NCBI GenBank assembly: GCA_964611385.1
Contig: CAZSXS010000008.1
Span: forward strand, 1 to 56,409
Origin: CAZSXS01 sp964611385
Lineage (GTDB): Bacteria > Bacillota > Clostridia > Lachnospirales > CAYPQA01
DNA: 56,409 bases
Direction: 5' to 3'
Below are positions 43,993 to 52,216 of the stretch, in pieces. Below the pieces are notes generated by a model. It had not been told where the DNA came from, made no database searches, and saw nothing but the letters and a program-made list of their open reading frames with translations. Numbering within the stretch: the stretch's first letter is position 1; every line of letters starts with the position of its first letter. A program made the position numbers and the translations under genes.

Positions 43993-46807
43993 TGGAAATA
44001 GTATCATTAATAGAGCCTTTTATGCCCTCCCGATCTTGAGCAATAAGGATGGGGAGTTTACCAATGCTGTGTTTGGGTTTTTAAGTATTTTTTTTAAGTT
44101 TTGTGATGAGGAAAAGCCTGATTATGTTGGGGTTGCCTTTGACTTGCCTCAGCCGACTTTCCGGCATGGGCTTTTCGATGGCTATAAGGGGAATCGAAAG
44201 GAAATGCCCCAAGAATTGAGGCCTCAGATTCCCTTGCTGAAAAATTTGCTTCGATTGATGAAGCTGGATATTTATGAAGTTGGGGGCTTCGAAGCTGACG
44301 ATGTGCTTGGTACCTTGTCTCGGCTGGCAGCTGAGAAGGATACGCAGGTGGTTCTGGTGTCCGGCGACAGAGATCTGTTGCAGTTGGTGAATGAGCGCGT
44401 TCGCCTTCGCATTCCAAAGACTAAGGCAGGGAAAACCACGGTTGAGGATTACGATTTGGCTAGTATTCAAGAGTTGTATGGACTTAAGCCCACACAATTC
44501 ATTGAAGTGAAGGCTTTAATGGGGGATACCTCTGATAATATCCCAGGAGTGCCAGGGATTGGTGAGAAGACTGCGCTTAAGCTGATTCAAGCCTATGGCT
44601 CCCTGGAAAATGTGTTGCAACAAAACCAAGCTAACAAAAATGAACTGAGCAAAAAGCTTTCTGAAAGTCTGATCACCTATGAAGAGCAGGCAAGATTAAG
44701 CCGCACCCTGGCAGAAATTTATTTGGAAGCCCCAGTGGAACTAAGCCCAAAGGCTTACGAAGGAGCGGCGGGAGATGGGGCTTTTCACAATGCTTTATTG
44801 AATGACGAAGCCTTTGAGGAAATTAAGCGGCTTGGGTTCAAGAGTTTGTATCCACGCTTTATGGCAGAAAGAAAAAACCAAGGAATGGGTCAAGAACATG
44901 GTCAAAAATATGACAAAGGAGCAAGCCAAGGCTCCAGTCAAGGATCTGATCAAGGCCTGAGTCAAGATCAGAGCTTGGATCAAGGTTTAGGACAAGGCCA
45001 AGGCTTGGGTCAAGGCTTAGACCTAGGACAGGGTCAGGGCTTGAATCTAGGCCAAGGTCTATACCAAGGCTCCAGCCAAGCCAAGGTCAAAAACTTCAAA
45101 GTCTATGCACAAGTAAGCCCTGATGAATTGGAGGATCTGGTCAAGAACCTGTGCAGTCAGGAAATGGTGGCCTTCTGTTCCTTTGTTTATGATGAGCGGT
45201 TGTCGCTGTCCTTTTCTTATGAAGGAAATGATGGCTTTGTGCTTGAAGACTGTAGCGCCTCTGTGCTGGAAGCCTTAAGGCCCTTCTTTGCTTCTTCGGT
45301 CAAGAAAATTACCTTGGATTCCAAAAAAGAGCTGCATGTGCTGGATCGCTATCAAATTGAGGTCAATCACCTTGCCTTTGATGCCATGCTGGCTGCTTAT
45401 ATTTTAGACTCCTCCAAAAACTATGAATACGACGACATTGCTGATCGCTTCTTGCAGGAAATCTATCCCTCTAAAAAAGAGGTTTTAGCCGCTGTTAAGG
45501 AGCAGGGGAGCGGGGCACTGATGGAATACCACTGCTTGCACGCCTACGTAGTCTATAAAACCTATGATATGATGAATGAAAAGCTCAAAGAAAACGGGCA
45601 AGACAGGCTGTATTATGAAATTGAGCTGCCCTTGGCCGCGGTCTTGAAGGATATGGAGCAGATCGGTATTCGGGTGGATGTGGAGAAGCTACAAGAGTAT
45701 GGGGAGCAGCTTTCTAAGATGATTGCGGTCTTGACAGAGGAAATCTATTTCTATGCGGATGAAACCTTTAACATCAATTCCCCGCAGCAGCTTGGAAAAA
45801 TCCTCTTTGAAAAGCTAGGCCTTAAAGCTGGTAAAAAGACCAAGCAAGGTTATTCCACCTCAGCAGAAGTGCTGGATAAGCTGATCGGAAAGCACCCCAT
45901 CATTCGAAAAATATTAGAGTACCGCAGCTATACAAAGCTAAAATCCACCTATGTGGACGGCTTATTTGCTGCTTTACAGGATGGAAAGATTTATTCAAGC
46001 TTCAATCAGACAGTAGCAACCACCGGTAGGATCTCTAGCTCGGAACCGAATCTTCAAAACATTCCCGCCCGCATGGAAATCGGCCAGAAGCTCCGTCAAT
46101 GCTTTATTCCCTCCGATGACAGCTTTGTTTTTGCCGATGGGGATTACAGCCAGATTGAGCTTCGGGTTTTGGCTTATATGGCGAAGGATGACGTGTTGAT
46201 CCAGGCCTTTCGAGATGGGATAGACATTCATCGGCTGACGGCTTCCCAGGTCTTTAACGTGGAATATGAATTTGTCACCGAGCAGGAGCGGCGCAATGCA
46301 AAGGCCGTTAATTTCGGTATTATCTACGGGATGCAGGCCTACAGCCTCAGCCAGGACTTGGGGATCGGTGTCAAGGAAGCGGAGAAATACATTAAAAGCT
46401 ACTTTGAAAAGTATCCCAGCATTGCCGGCTTTTTGGAAGGCAGTGTCAAGGAGGCCAAGGAAAAGGGCTATGCAAGCACCCTATACGGAAGGCGCCGACC
46501 GATCAATGAGTTGGCTTCTGGTAATTTTAACGAGCGTTCCTTTGGGGAGCGAGTGGCCATGAACATGCCGATTCAGGGCACGGCAGCTGATATCATTAAG
46601 ATTGCTATGATACGGGTTCACAAGCGCTTGAAGGACGAGGGCCTTGCTTCTCGGCTGATCTTACAGGTGCATGATGAATTGCTGCTGGAGGTAAAAAAGA
46701 CGGAGCAAGCCCAGGTGAGTAAGCTTTTGAAGGAAGAAATGGAAAACTTTGATATGCCGCTGTCAGTAACAGTACACAGTGGTGAAAACTGGTATTTGGT
46801 GAAGTGA
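43970..46807 (+). CDS. polA: DNA polymerase I
   Basis: Replicative repair polymerase, 945 residues from ATG 43970 (GGAGG upstream). The 5' nuclease domain (1-290) has DGNSIINRAFYALP, GGFEADDVLGTL, SGDRDLLQLV and MGDTSDNIPGVPGIGEKTAL. The 3'-5' exonuclease region lacks the acidic FDTET-type motif (it reads VAFCSFVYD), so proofreading is probably lost, as in many Firmicutes. Polymerase motifs are intact: A DYSQIELRVLAYMAKD, B RRNAKAVNFGIIYG, C QVHDELLLEV. Odd: residues 303-370 are a Gly/Gln-rich repeat linker. GTG 43940 also opens the frame but lacks similarity. Confidence 0.96.
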   Translation: MKKVLLIDGNSIINRAFYALPILSNKDGEFTNAVFGFLSIFFKFCDEEKPDYVGVAFDLPQPTFRHGLFDGYKGNRKEMPQELRPQIPLLKNLLRLMKLDIYEVGGFEADDVLGTLSRLAAEKDTQVVLVSGDRDLLQLVNERVRLRIPKTKAGKTTVEDYDLASIQELYGLKPTQFIEVKALMGDTSDNIPGVPGIGEKTALKLIQAYGSLENVLQQNQANKNELSKKLSESLITYEEQARLSRTLAEIYLEAPVELSPKAYEGAAGDGAFHNALLNDEAFEEIKRLGFKSLYPRFMAERKNQGMGQEHGQKYDKGASQGSSQGSDQGLSQDQSLDQGLGQGQGLGQGLDLGQGQGLNLGQGLYQGSSQAKVKNFKVYAQVSPDELEDLVKNLCSQEMVAFCSFVYDERLSLSFSYEGNDGFVLEDCSASVLEALRPFFASSVKKITLDSKKELHVLDRYQIEVNHLAFDAMLAAYILDSSKNYEYDDIADRFLQEIYPSKKEVLAAVKEQGSGALMEYHCLHAYVVYKTYDMMNEKLKENGQDRLYYEIELPLAAVLKDMEQIGIRVDVEKLQEYGEQLSKMIAVLTEEIYFYADETFNINSPQQLGKILFEKLGLKAGKKTKQGYSTSAEVLDKLIGKHPIIRKILEYRSYTKLKSTYVDGLFAALQDGKIYSSFNQTVATTGRISSSEPNLQNIPARMEIGQKLRQCFIPSDDSFVFADGDYSQIELRVLAYMAKDDVLIQAFRDGIDIHRLTASQVFNVEYEFVTEQERRNAKAVNFGIIYGMQAYSLSQDLGIGVKEAEKYIKSYFEKYPSIAGFLEGSVKEAKEKGYASTLYGRRRPINELASGNFNERSFGERVAMNMPIQGTAADIIKIAMIRVHKRLKDEGLASRLILQVHDELLLEVKKTEQAQVSKLLKEEMENFDMPLSVTVHSGENWYLVK
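44876..45079 (+). repeat. Gly/Gln-coding simple-repeat tract inside polA
   Basis: About 200 bases of degenerate six-base units of the GGTCAA/GGCCAA/GGACAA type encode runs such as GQGQGLGQGLDLGQGQGLNL. Two near-identical CAAGGCTCCAG blocks flank the core. It sits at the junction between the 5' nuclease and exonuclease-like domains, where an extra flexible tether would not disturb folding. The reading frame is kept throughout. Confidence 0.9.
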
Positions 46808-46808
46808 A

Positions 46809-47498
46809 ATGCAAATGAATAGTCTTAGAGAGAATACCCTAGAAAAAAATAACCTAAATAAGAATAAACTAGAAAAGAACAGTTCAGCAAAAAATAATCT
46901 GGAAAACAAAATGCTGCTCATCGGACTAACTGGCAACATGGGCAGTGGAAAGTCGGCGGTAGGAACCCTTCTGGAAGAAGAGGGGTTTTACCGCATTGAT
47001 ACGGATCAGATTTCCAGAGCGGTTATGGAAATCGGACAGCATGCATATGATGAAATCATTGGATATTTTGGCACGCAAATTGTGAATCCTGACCGAAGCA
47101 TCAACCGGAAAAAGCTGGCAGGAATTGTTTTTAATGATCCCAAAAAGCTTTCAGTTTTGACCAAGATTTCCCACTATCACATCAAAGAACAGATGTGGGC
47201 CACTGTTGACGAGGTGCGGCATTACTATAAAAAGATTGTCATTGAAGCGCCCCTTCTGATTGAAGCGGGAATACACAACTATTGCGACCGGGTATGGGTG
47301 GTTTATGCTGACGAGGAAATCAGACTTCGGAGGATTTTTGAACGGGATGGAATCAGCCGGGAGGAAGCCTTGCAACGAACACGATATCAGCTTCCCTATG
47401 AGGAGCTTAAACAATATGCCACACATGTTATTGAAAATAATGGGAATAGGTCCGATCTGTACCAACAAGTAAGGAGAATACTGAATGCATCGATATAA
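46809..47498 (+). CDS. coaE: Dephospho-CoA kinase with Asn/Lys-rich N-terminal extension
   Basis: Last step of coenzyme A synthesis. The P-loop GLTGNMGSGKS is at residues 39-49; FYRIDTDQISRAVME and LVVIEAPLLIEAG-like IVIEAPLLIEAG are typical. Residues 11-34 are an extension made of five-residue Leu/Glu/Lys/Asn units coded by 15-bp repeats (46839-46910). A conventional protein would start at ATG 46911 (MLLIGLTG), which has only a weak site, and ATG 46809 also lacks a strong one, so the extension may or may not be translated. It follows polA after 1 nt and overlaps the next gene. Confidence 0.93.
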   Translation: MQMNSLRENTLEKNNLNKNKLEKNSSAKNNLENKMLLIGLTGNMGSGKSAVGTLLEEEGFYRIDTDQISRAVMEIGQHAYDEIIGYFGTQIVNPDRSINRKKLAGIVFNDPKKLSVLTKISHYHIKEQMWATVDEVRHYYKKIVIEAPLLIEAGIHNYCDRVWVVYADEEIRLRRIFERDGISREEALQRTRYQLPYEELKQYATHVIENNGNRSDLYQQVRRILNASI

Positions 47499-48042
47499 GC
47501 GAAGACTGCTATTGCTATGCGCTTTTTTATTGGCGGTTCTTTTCGTCTGCCTGCGCTATCCTCTGCGATATTATACTGAAATCAGTCTTGCTGCAAATAA
47601 ATATAACTTAGAGCCTTCCTTGATTTATGCCGTGATTCGGGCGGAAAGCAGTTTCAATCCCAAGGCGATCTCCAGAAAGGATGCCTGCGGGCTGATGCAG
47701 CTTCGGGAATCTACCGCCGTTTGGCTGGCGGGGGAAATGGGGCTTGAGGATTTTTCCTTTAAGAAGATCTTTGAGCCTGACTTGAATATAGACATCGGCT
47801 GTTATTACCTCCGAAAGCTCCTGACTCAGTATGATAACGAGTTGGCTACTGCTTTGGCCGCCTATAACGCTGGGAGCGGCAATGTAGGCAACTGGTTAAA
47901 TAACCGCGCCTATTCAAGCGAAGAGAATAAATTGAATAAAATTCCCTTTGGCGAAACGGATCGCTACATAAAAAAAATTAAGATGGATATACAGATTTAT
48001 CAAGTGCTGATCACCGCAGCGAAAATCGGAAGGTTTATATAG
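47485..48042 (+). CDS. Membrane-anchored lytic transglycosylase (Slt family)
   Basis: Cleaves peptidoglycan glycan strands with 1,6-anhydro product formation. 185 residues: an N-terminal anchor helix (about 7-24), then the Slt domain with catalytic Glu54 in RAESSFNPKA, GLMQLRESTA, and AAYNAGSGNVGNWL. The start overlaps the end of coaE by 14 nt with AAGGAG upstream, the common polA/coaE/slt arrangement in Clostridia. Confidence 0.93.
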   Translation: MHRYKRRLLLLCAFLLAVLFVCLRYPLRYYTEISLAANKYNLEPSLIYAVIRAESSFNPKAISRKDACGLMQLRESTAVWLAGEMGLEDFSFKKIFEPDLNIDIGCYYLRKLLTQYDNELATALAAYNAGSGNVGNWLNNRAYSSEENKLNKIPFGETDRYIKKIKMDIQIYQVLITAAKIGRFI

Positions 48043-48044
48043 TA

Positions 48045-48069
48045 GAATGATGACGGCTTGGTTAATGAT
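48045..48069 (+). repeat. 25-bp sequence shared with 18877-18901
   Basis: Second copy of the element ahead of flgE (23 of 25 identical). It starts 2 nt after the lytic transglycosylase gene and ends 31 nt before the solute-binding protein start. A TTGGTT at 48058 and a TACAGAT at 48080 resemble promoter boxes 16 nt apart, but the latter is almost at the ribosome binding site. Confidence 0.6.
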
Positions 48070-48099
48070 AAAAGACGGGTACAGATAGGGGAAGATGAA

Positions 48100-49773
48100 A
48101 TGCAAAATGTTAGAAAATGGCTTAAGAATGCCAAGCGAAGCCTTGCGGTTGGACTGTTGCTGGTTGTAAGCATTGGGGCTGCGAATCCAAGCACAGCTAC
48201 GGCTACCACTGTGGCTACAACTACAGAAGTGGAAGAACCCTTAGGTATTAAAGAGAATTATTTACGGCTGACAATGCGACAACCAAGAGGCTTCAACCCC
48301 ATTTTAAATGAGGATTCCTCTGTAGATGCGATTTTGAAGCTGATTTTTGAGCCTGTGTTTACCTTGAACGAGCAATTGAAACCGGTGCCCAATCTAGCGG
48401 AAAGCTATGATTTATCGGCAGACGGTATGAATATGACCATTCGATTGAAGGATCTCTTTTGGGATGATGGCACAAAGCTTACGGCCAAGGACTTTGCCTA
48501 TACCTTGGAGACGATTAGAAACGCCGGAGAAAAGACCTTATATAAGTCGGCCGTCCGAAACTTGCAAAAATATTCCATCGTTGATGAAAAAACCATTACG
48601 TTGACCTTTTCACAACCCTTTGGAGCTAGCGCCTACCTCTTGACCTTTCCTTTGATACCAGAGCATTACTTTAAAAATGCCAAAGGCGATGGGCTAACAG
48701 GAAGTGGTTCCTTTCCCAGTGGGAATGGGTCTTATAAATTTGACAGCTTTGAAAACTTAAAGGAACTGCGCTTGACCGCTTCAGAAACGACTTTTAAGGA
48801 AAAATCCAAGATTAAGGATATAAAGGTCATCATTACGGCGGATGGGACAACAGATTTGTACGCGTTTGATCAGAGTCTCATTGATATAATCCCCTCGGAG
48901 CTTGTGAAATGGGGGAAGTACAGGGGCACAAAGGAAACTGGCCTTCATGAGTATGTAAGTACTTACGTGGATTTCATCGGGTTTAATTTTAATGTAGAGA
49001 TCTTCAATGATAAGCGCATACGACAAGCTATAGCCTCAGCTTTGCCTATGGATAAGATTATCTCCGAAGTCTACCTGAACCATGCTGTACGTACCTATTC
49101 CTTAATTAGCCCTAGTTCCTGGCTTTCTGAGCCGACTGTAAGCAAACAGGACTTTGATCTGGAGAAGACCAAAGAACTGTTGAACGAAGTCAAAAGTGAA
49201 TGGGGGACAGATCTGTCCTTCCGCTTTTTGGTGAATTCGGAAAATGAGGAACGCATGAAAATAGCCAAGCTTCTTAAGGAGAACTTGGCCGGGATTGGAT
49301 TTTTTGTGGAGGTGGAGGAAAAATCCTTCGCAGAATACGCTCAAGCCATTCAAGGGGGCGACTATGAGCTTTTCTTTGGTGGTTTTAACCTGTCTGTTGT
49401 TCCGGATCTTAGCTTTGCTTTTCATTCTACTAATGCAGCGGCACCGCAGGGTTCCACTCATAGCGCTACTAGAGACAAAGAGAAAGGCGCCGACGAGAGT
49501 TTGCCTCAGATTCAACAGATAGCCGGAAAGAACTTTTTTAATTATAGAAATGACCACTTGGACAGCCTCCTAAGTTTGGCTTTTAATTCTCCCACAGAAT
49601 CTTCTTTTCGGGAAGTCAGCGGGGAAATTCAGCGCCATCTTGCAGACGAGCTGCCTTGTATCAGCTTGGTCTTTCGTAAGTCAGCTATCCTGACAGATCA
49701 GCGGGTAAAGGGCGAGATTAAACCGTCGGTTTTGAATGTCTATCAGAATATTTTTGAGTGGGAATTGGAGTAA
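48100..49773 (+). CDS. Family 5 (oligopeptide-type) extracellular solute-binding protein
   Basis: A 557-residue exported protein resembling OppA/DppA: LVPNLAESY-type core (VPNLAESYDLSADGMNMTIR), then LKDLFWDDGTKLTAKDFAYT and a C-terminal lobe with IRQAIASALPMDKI. The signal peptide (about 1-40, ending near STATA) has no lipobox Cys, unusual for a Gram-positive binding protein. A low-complexity NAAAPQGSTHSATRDKEKGA stretch lies near residue 447. No permease is adjacent. ATG 48100 has AGGGGAAGA upstream; the upstream TTG 48058 lies in the shared repeat. Confidence 0.85.
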   Translation: MQNVRKWLKNAKRSLAVGLLLVVSIGAANPSTATATTVATTTEVEEPLGIKENYLRLTMRQPRGFNPILNEDSSVDAILKLIFEPVFTLNEQLKPVPNLAESYDLSADGMNMTIRLKDLFWDDGTKLTAKDFAYTLETIRNAGEKTLYKSAVRNLQKYSIVDEKTITLTFSQPFGASAYLLTFPLIPEHYFKNAKGDGLTGSGSFPSGNGSYKFDSFENLKELRLTASETTFKEKSKIKDIKVIITADGTTDLYAFDQSLIDIIPSELVKWGKYRGTKETGLHEYVSTYVDFIGFNFNVEIFNDKRIRQAIASALPMDKIISEVYLNHAVRTYSLISPSSWLSEPTVSKQDFDLEKTKELLNEVKSEWGTDLSFRFLVNSENEERMKIAKLLKENLAGIGFFVEVEEKSFAEYAQAIQGGDYELFFGGFNLSVVPDLSFAFHSTNAAAPQGSTHSATRDKEKGADESLPQIQQIAGKNFFNYRNDHLDSLLSLAFNSPTESSFREVSGEIQRHLADELPCISLVFRKSAILTDQRVKGEIKPSVLNVYQNIFEWELE

Positions 49774-49817
49774 AAAGATCGGTACGATTGCAATCGACTT
49801 AAGAGAGGAATTGTTAC

Positions 49818-50081
49818 ATGAGTTCAATTTTTGAGGCTTGTATGGTCATTTGCTTTGGGATTTCTTGGCCTTTATCCATTTATAAATCATGGAAGTCGAG
49901 ATCGGCCAAAGGAAAGAGCATTCTATTTTTGTGCTTTATTTTCTTTGGTTATATTTGCGGGATTACCTCGAAGCTCTTGGCTGGTAATACTACCTATGTC
50001 TTGTTCTTTTACATATTGAACCTTATCATGGTTGGATTTGATTTGCTGCTTTATTTCCGAAATAAACGCTTTGATGTTTAG
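49818..50081 (+). CDS. Small PQ-loop/SemiSWEET-like membrane protein
   Basis: 87 residues with three hydrophobic helices (about 4-20, 34-50, 58-78). The stretch GISWPLSIYKSWKSRSAKGK resembles the PQ-loop of SemiSWEET sugar carriers (P followed by L instead of Q), so dimeric transport is possible. AGAGAGGAATTG precedes ATG 49818. A perfect CGATTGCAATCG palindrome (49785-49796) lies in the gap upstream and could be an operator. Confidence 0.6.
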   Translation: MSSIFEACMVICFGISWPLSIYKSWKSRSAKGKSILFLCFIFFGYICGITSKLLAGNTTYVLFFYILNLIMVGFDLLLYFRNKRFDV

Positions 50082-50154
50082 CGTATGGGAATTTTCTTTA
50101 TGATGTTGTTTTGTTGGGTTGTAAAGTGTATTTATATAATGGGAGGTAGTGCTA

Positions 50155-50580
50155 ATGGATATAGAGTATAAAGAGAATATATTGACAGCAGATGATTATG
50201 TCACGTTTGAGAGTAAAATGGGAGACCCTTTAACTACAAAAGAACAAGCAGAACGGTCACTTACTCATCAGTTGTTTTCTATTGCCGCAATAAAAAACAA
50301 CGAGATAGTCGGAATTGCACGTTTACTCGGTGATGCAGCGATTTTCTTCTATATCAATGATGTATGGGTTTTACCGGAATATCGAGGAGAAGGTATAGGT
50401 AGCAACATGGTCAATAGACTAATCCAGTATGTGAGAGAAACAAGCATTTCTGGAACATCTGTATCCTTATGCCTTATGTGTGCAAAGGGGAAAGAGGGAT
50501 TCTATGAAAAGTTGGGATTTTTACAACGTCCGAATGGATGGGAAGGTGCCGGAATGGAAATGGAAATGGATATAGAGTGA
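50155..50580 (+). CDS. GNAT family N-acetyltransferase
   Basis: A 141-residue single-domain acetyltransferase. The acetyl-CoA loop is in VLPEYRGEGIGSNMV (R/QxxGxG/A), and the C-terminal Tyr/Leu segment EKLGFLQRPNGWEG is typical. ATG 50155 has GGGAGGT 7 nt upstream; the in-frame GTG at 50149 lies between. Substrate unknown. No operon partners are apparent and an intrinsic terminator follows. Confidence 0.88.
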   Translation: MDIEYKENILTADDYVTFESKMGDPLTTKEQAERSLTHQLFSIAAIKNNEIVGIARLLGDAAIFFYINDVWVLPEYRGEGIGSNMVNRLIQYVRETSISGTSVSLCLMCAKGKEGFYEKLGFLQRPNGWEGAGMEMEMDIE

Positions 50581-50664
50581 AGAAAATGAGCAACACCTTT
50601 AGTTGTCAATAACAGCAACAACCAAGGAATTAGGAAAATTATCCTTAAACCAAGTCACTACCAA

Positions 50665-50691
50665 GCATCTCCTTGTGGAGGTGCTTTTTTT
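50665..50691 (+). terminator. Intrinsic terminator after the acetyltransferase
   Basis: GCATCTCC (50665-50672), a TTGT loop and GGAGGTGC (50677-50684), with one G-U pair, followed by seven T residues (50685-50691). It ends the acetyltransferase transcript 84 nt after its stop. Confidence 0.88.
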
Positions 50692-50732
50692 GCGCCGTTT
50701 CCCAAAACTACAGCCAGACGGAGGTGAACCGA

Positions 50733-50933
50733 TTGCTTGTTTCTCATGATGTAATCCTTAGCTATGTAATGGAAGCAATGGAAGAAAGTAAGAACGAGAC
50801 TCAAAATGCTGATGAAACTTGGAATACAAAGACCAAGCGTAGTAATGGACGAACACGAAAAAAGGCTACTGGAGAATATCCAATAGCCCAATCTTACACC
50901 GCGCACTTTCTAATGACTGCCTGTCAAAATTAG
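50733..50933 (+). CDS. Small hypothetical ORF, possibly a gene remnant
   Basis: A 66-residue frame from TTG 50733 with GGAGGTG about 8 nt upstream. The product is hydrophilic (ESKNETQNADETWNTKTKRS in the middle), resembles nothing I recognise and has no promoter, coming just after a terminator. It may be chance or the tail of a decayed gene. Coding is doubtful. Confidence 0.25.
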   Translation: MLVSHDVILSYVMEAMEESKNETQNADETWNTKTKRSNGRTRKKATGEYPIAQSYTAHFLMTACQN

Positions 50934-50948
50934 GGTTGATAAATTCTG

Positions 50949-52145
50949 TTACATTCTCATATCAAAAACATATCCGTTTACGCCGGAGGGGCTGCCAGAG
51001 CCCATGGCTGAAAATGGATTCATCAGGCTCATCAAGCTGTTTTTGTCTGTCCTCAGTGCGTTTGTAGCACCGGCTTCTGCTGTGCTTGCAAAGCTGTTGA
51101 CTACGAGCTTGGCAGCGCTTGGATTCTTTTCCAGAGCTGCTGTCAATTTGCTTTGGTCTACTTGGATGGTCTTGTCGGCCTTTACTGTGATCCCGATCCC
51201 CGATAAGCGACTCTTGTTGTAATTGGAAACGTTAAAGCCTGATTGTAACCTGAACGCCTGGGTGCTTTGCGGCAGCTTGTTTATGCCGCTGATGGCTGTG
51301 TTGTACTGCTCTGCAAAGGCCAGAATGGAATCCTTAACCGATTTTGTATCGATTTTGGCGGAAACATTGGCTGTTCCAGCCGTTTTTAGCTGAGCAGTGA
51401 TTTCCTGGGTAAGCTTCACCGAGTTGGTGTCGGAGGTCTTTTGAATACCGTTCACAGAATACTTGGCGTTTTGGGCCTCTTGGGTGTTGTTCAGACCCAA
51501 GGCTCCCACTGCATCGCCTGATAGGCTGAACGCATTCTTTTCTCCAGATTGGCCACTCAGAACCAAGGTGGCTTTGTTGTTTTCCGTGGATACTGTGGCG
51601 GTAACCCCGCTTTTGGCTCCGTTGATGGCCGTAGCTATTTTTCTTAAGGCGCTTTGGTTCGTATCTGTTTCTGTAATGTCGGCGCTTATGGTGACGGTTT
51701 TTCCCCCTGCCTGCAACTGCAAGCTGTTCTTGCCAACACTAAAACCAGAGAGTTCATCAGCATTCAACTGCTCAGATTTACTGACCTGGGCGGCTGCTAC
51801 TTGGCTGACATCCACCTTATAGCTTAAGGCAGTCTTCCTCCCATCCATAGAGGCCGTCAAAACAGTGCTGTCCGAGGAGGCAGCCTCTCCCTTGCTCCAA
51901 GCCCCGTTATTGGGGTTTTTGAGTTGGGCTGCCGCCTTGGATAAGTCCTTCATGGACGACAGCATTTCCGTAGTGCTTTTGACAGAAGCCTTGTAGCGTT
52001 CCGTTAGCTTTGAATAGGTTCCGGGCTTGTTAAGGTTGTAGGAGCCTTGTATACCTCCATAACCGCCACTTGGCCTGATGCCACCTGAGCCGATGGATCC
52101 AATAGAACCGATAGAACCAAAAGCTCTGTTTACATTGCCTACCAT
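50949..52145 (-). CDS. FliD-like secreted protein (reduced hook-associated protein 2)
   Basis: A 398-residue protein with FliD features in two places: a middle region with FSVGKNSLQLQAGGKTVTIS, SALRKIATAINGAKSG and LVLSGQSGEKNAFSLSGDAV, and a C-terminal segment with SGIGITVKADKTIQVDQSKL typical of FliD_C. The usual N-terminal D0 (GLASGMD-type) start is replaced by a Gly/Ser/Ile/Tyr-rich tail, GSIGSIGSIGSGGIRPSGG, coded by 9-bp repeats. It has no signal peptide, as expected for a type III substrate. A cap or cap-like surface protein is likely. ATG at 52145 has AAAGGGGG upstream. Confidence 0.75.
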   Translation of the reverse strand: MVGNVNRAFGSIGSIGSIGSGGIRPSGGYGGIQGSYNLNKPGTYSKLTERYKASVKSTTEMLSSMKDLSKAAAQLKNPNNGAWSKGEAASSDSTVLTASMDGRKTALSYKVDVSQVAAAQVSKSEQLNADELSGFSVGKNSLQLQAGGKTVTISADITETDTNQSALRKIATAINGAKSGVTATVSTENNKATLVLSGQSGEKNAFSLSGDAVGALGLNNTQEAQNAKYSVNGIQKTSDTNSVKLTQEITAQLKTAGTANVSAKIDTKSVKDSILAFAEQYNTAISGINKLPQSTQAFRLQSGFNVSNYNKSRLSGIGITVKADKTIQVDQSKLTAALEKNPSAAKLVVNSFASTAEAGATNALRTDKNSLMSLMNPFSAMGSGSPSGVNGYVFDMRM

Positions 52146-52178
52146 ACTTTTTCCCCCTTTACCATACTTTGAGCGGGC

Positions 52179-52207
52179 ACAATAGCACGTATTAAACAAC
52201 CGCGCAA
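52179..52207 (-). promoter_or_regulatory. Possible sigma-A promoter of the FliD-like gene
   Basis: On the minus strand, TTGCGC (52207-52202), a 17-nt spacer and TATTGT (52184-52179) lie 34 nt upstream of the start. The match is only partial, and no SigD-type box was found although one would be expected for a late flagellar gene. Confidence 0.4.
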
Positions 52208-52216
52208 TTCACGCCC

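Noticed and set aside
50135..50140. TATAAT ahead of the acetyltransferase gene
   Set aside because: A start of transcription from it would fall inside the ribosome binding site, and the -35 is poor, so I did not list it as a promoter.
51004..51822. Plus-strand hydrophobic frames opposite the FliD-like gene
   Set aside because: They are the complement of Ala/Ser/Lys-rich codons; the minus-strand protein has clear family features and a good start.
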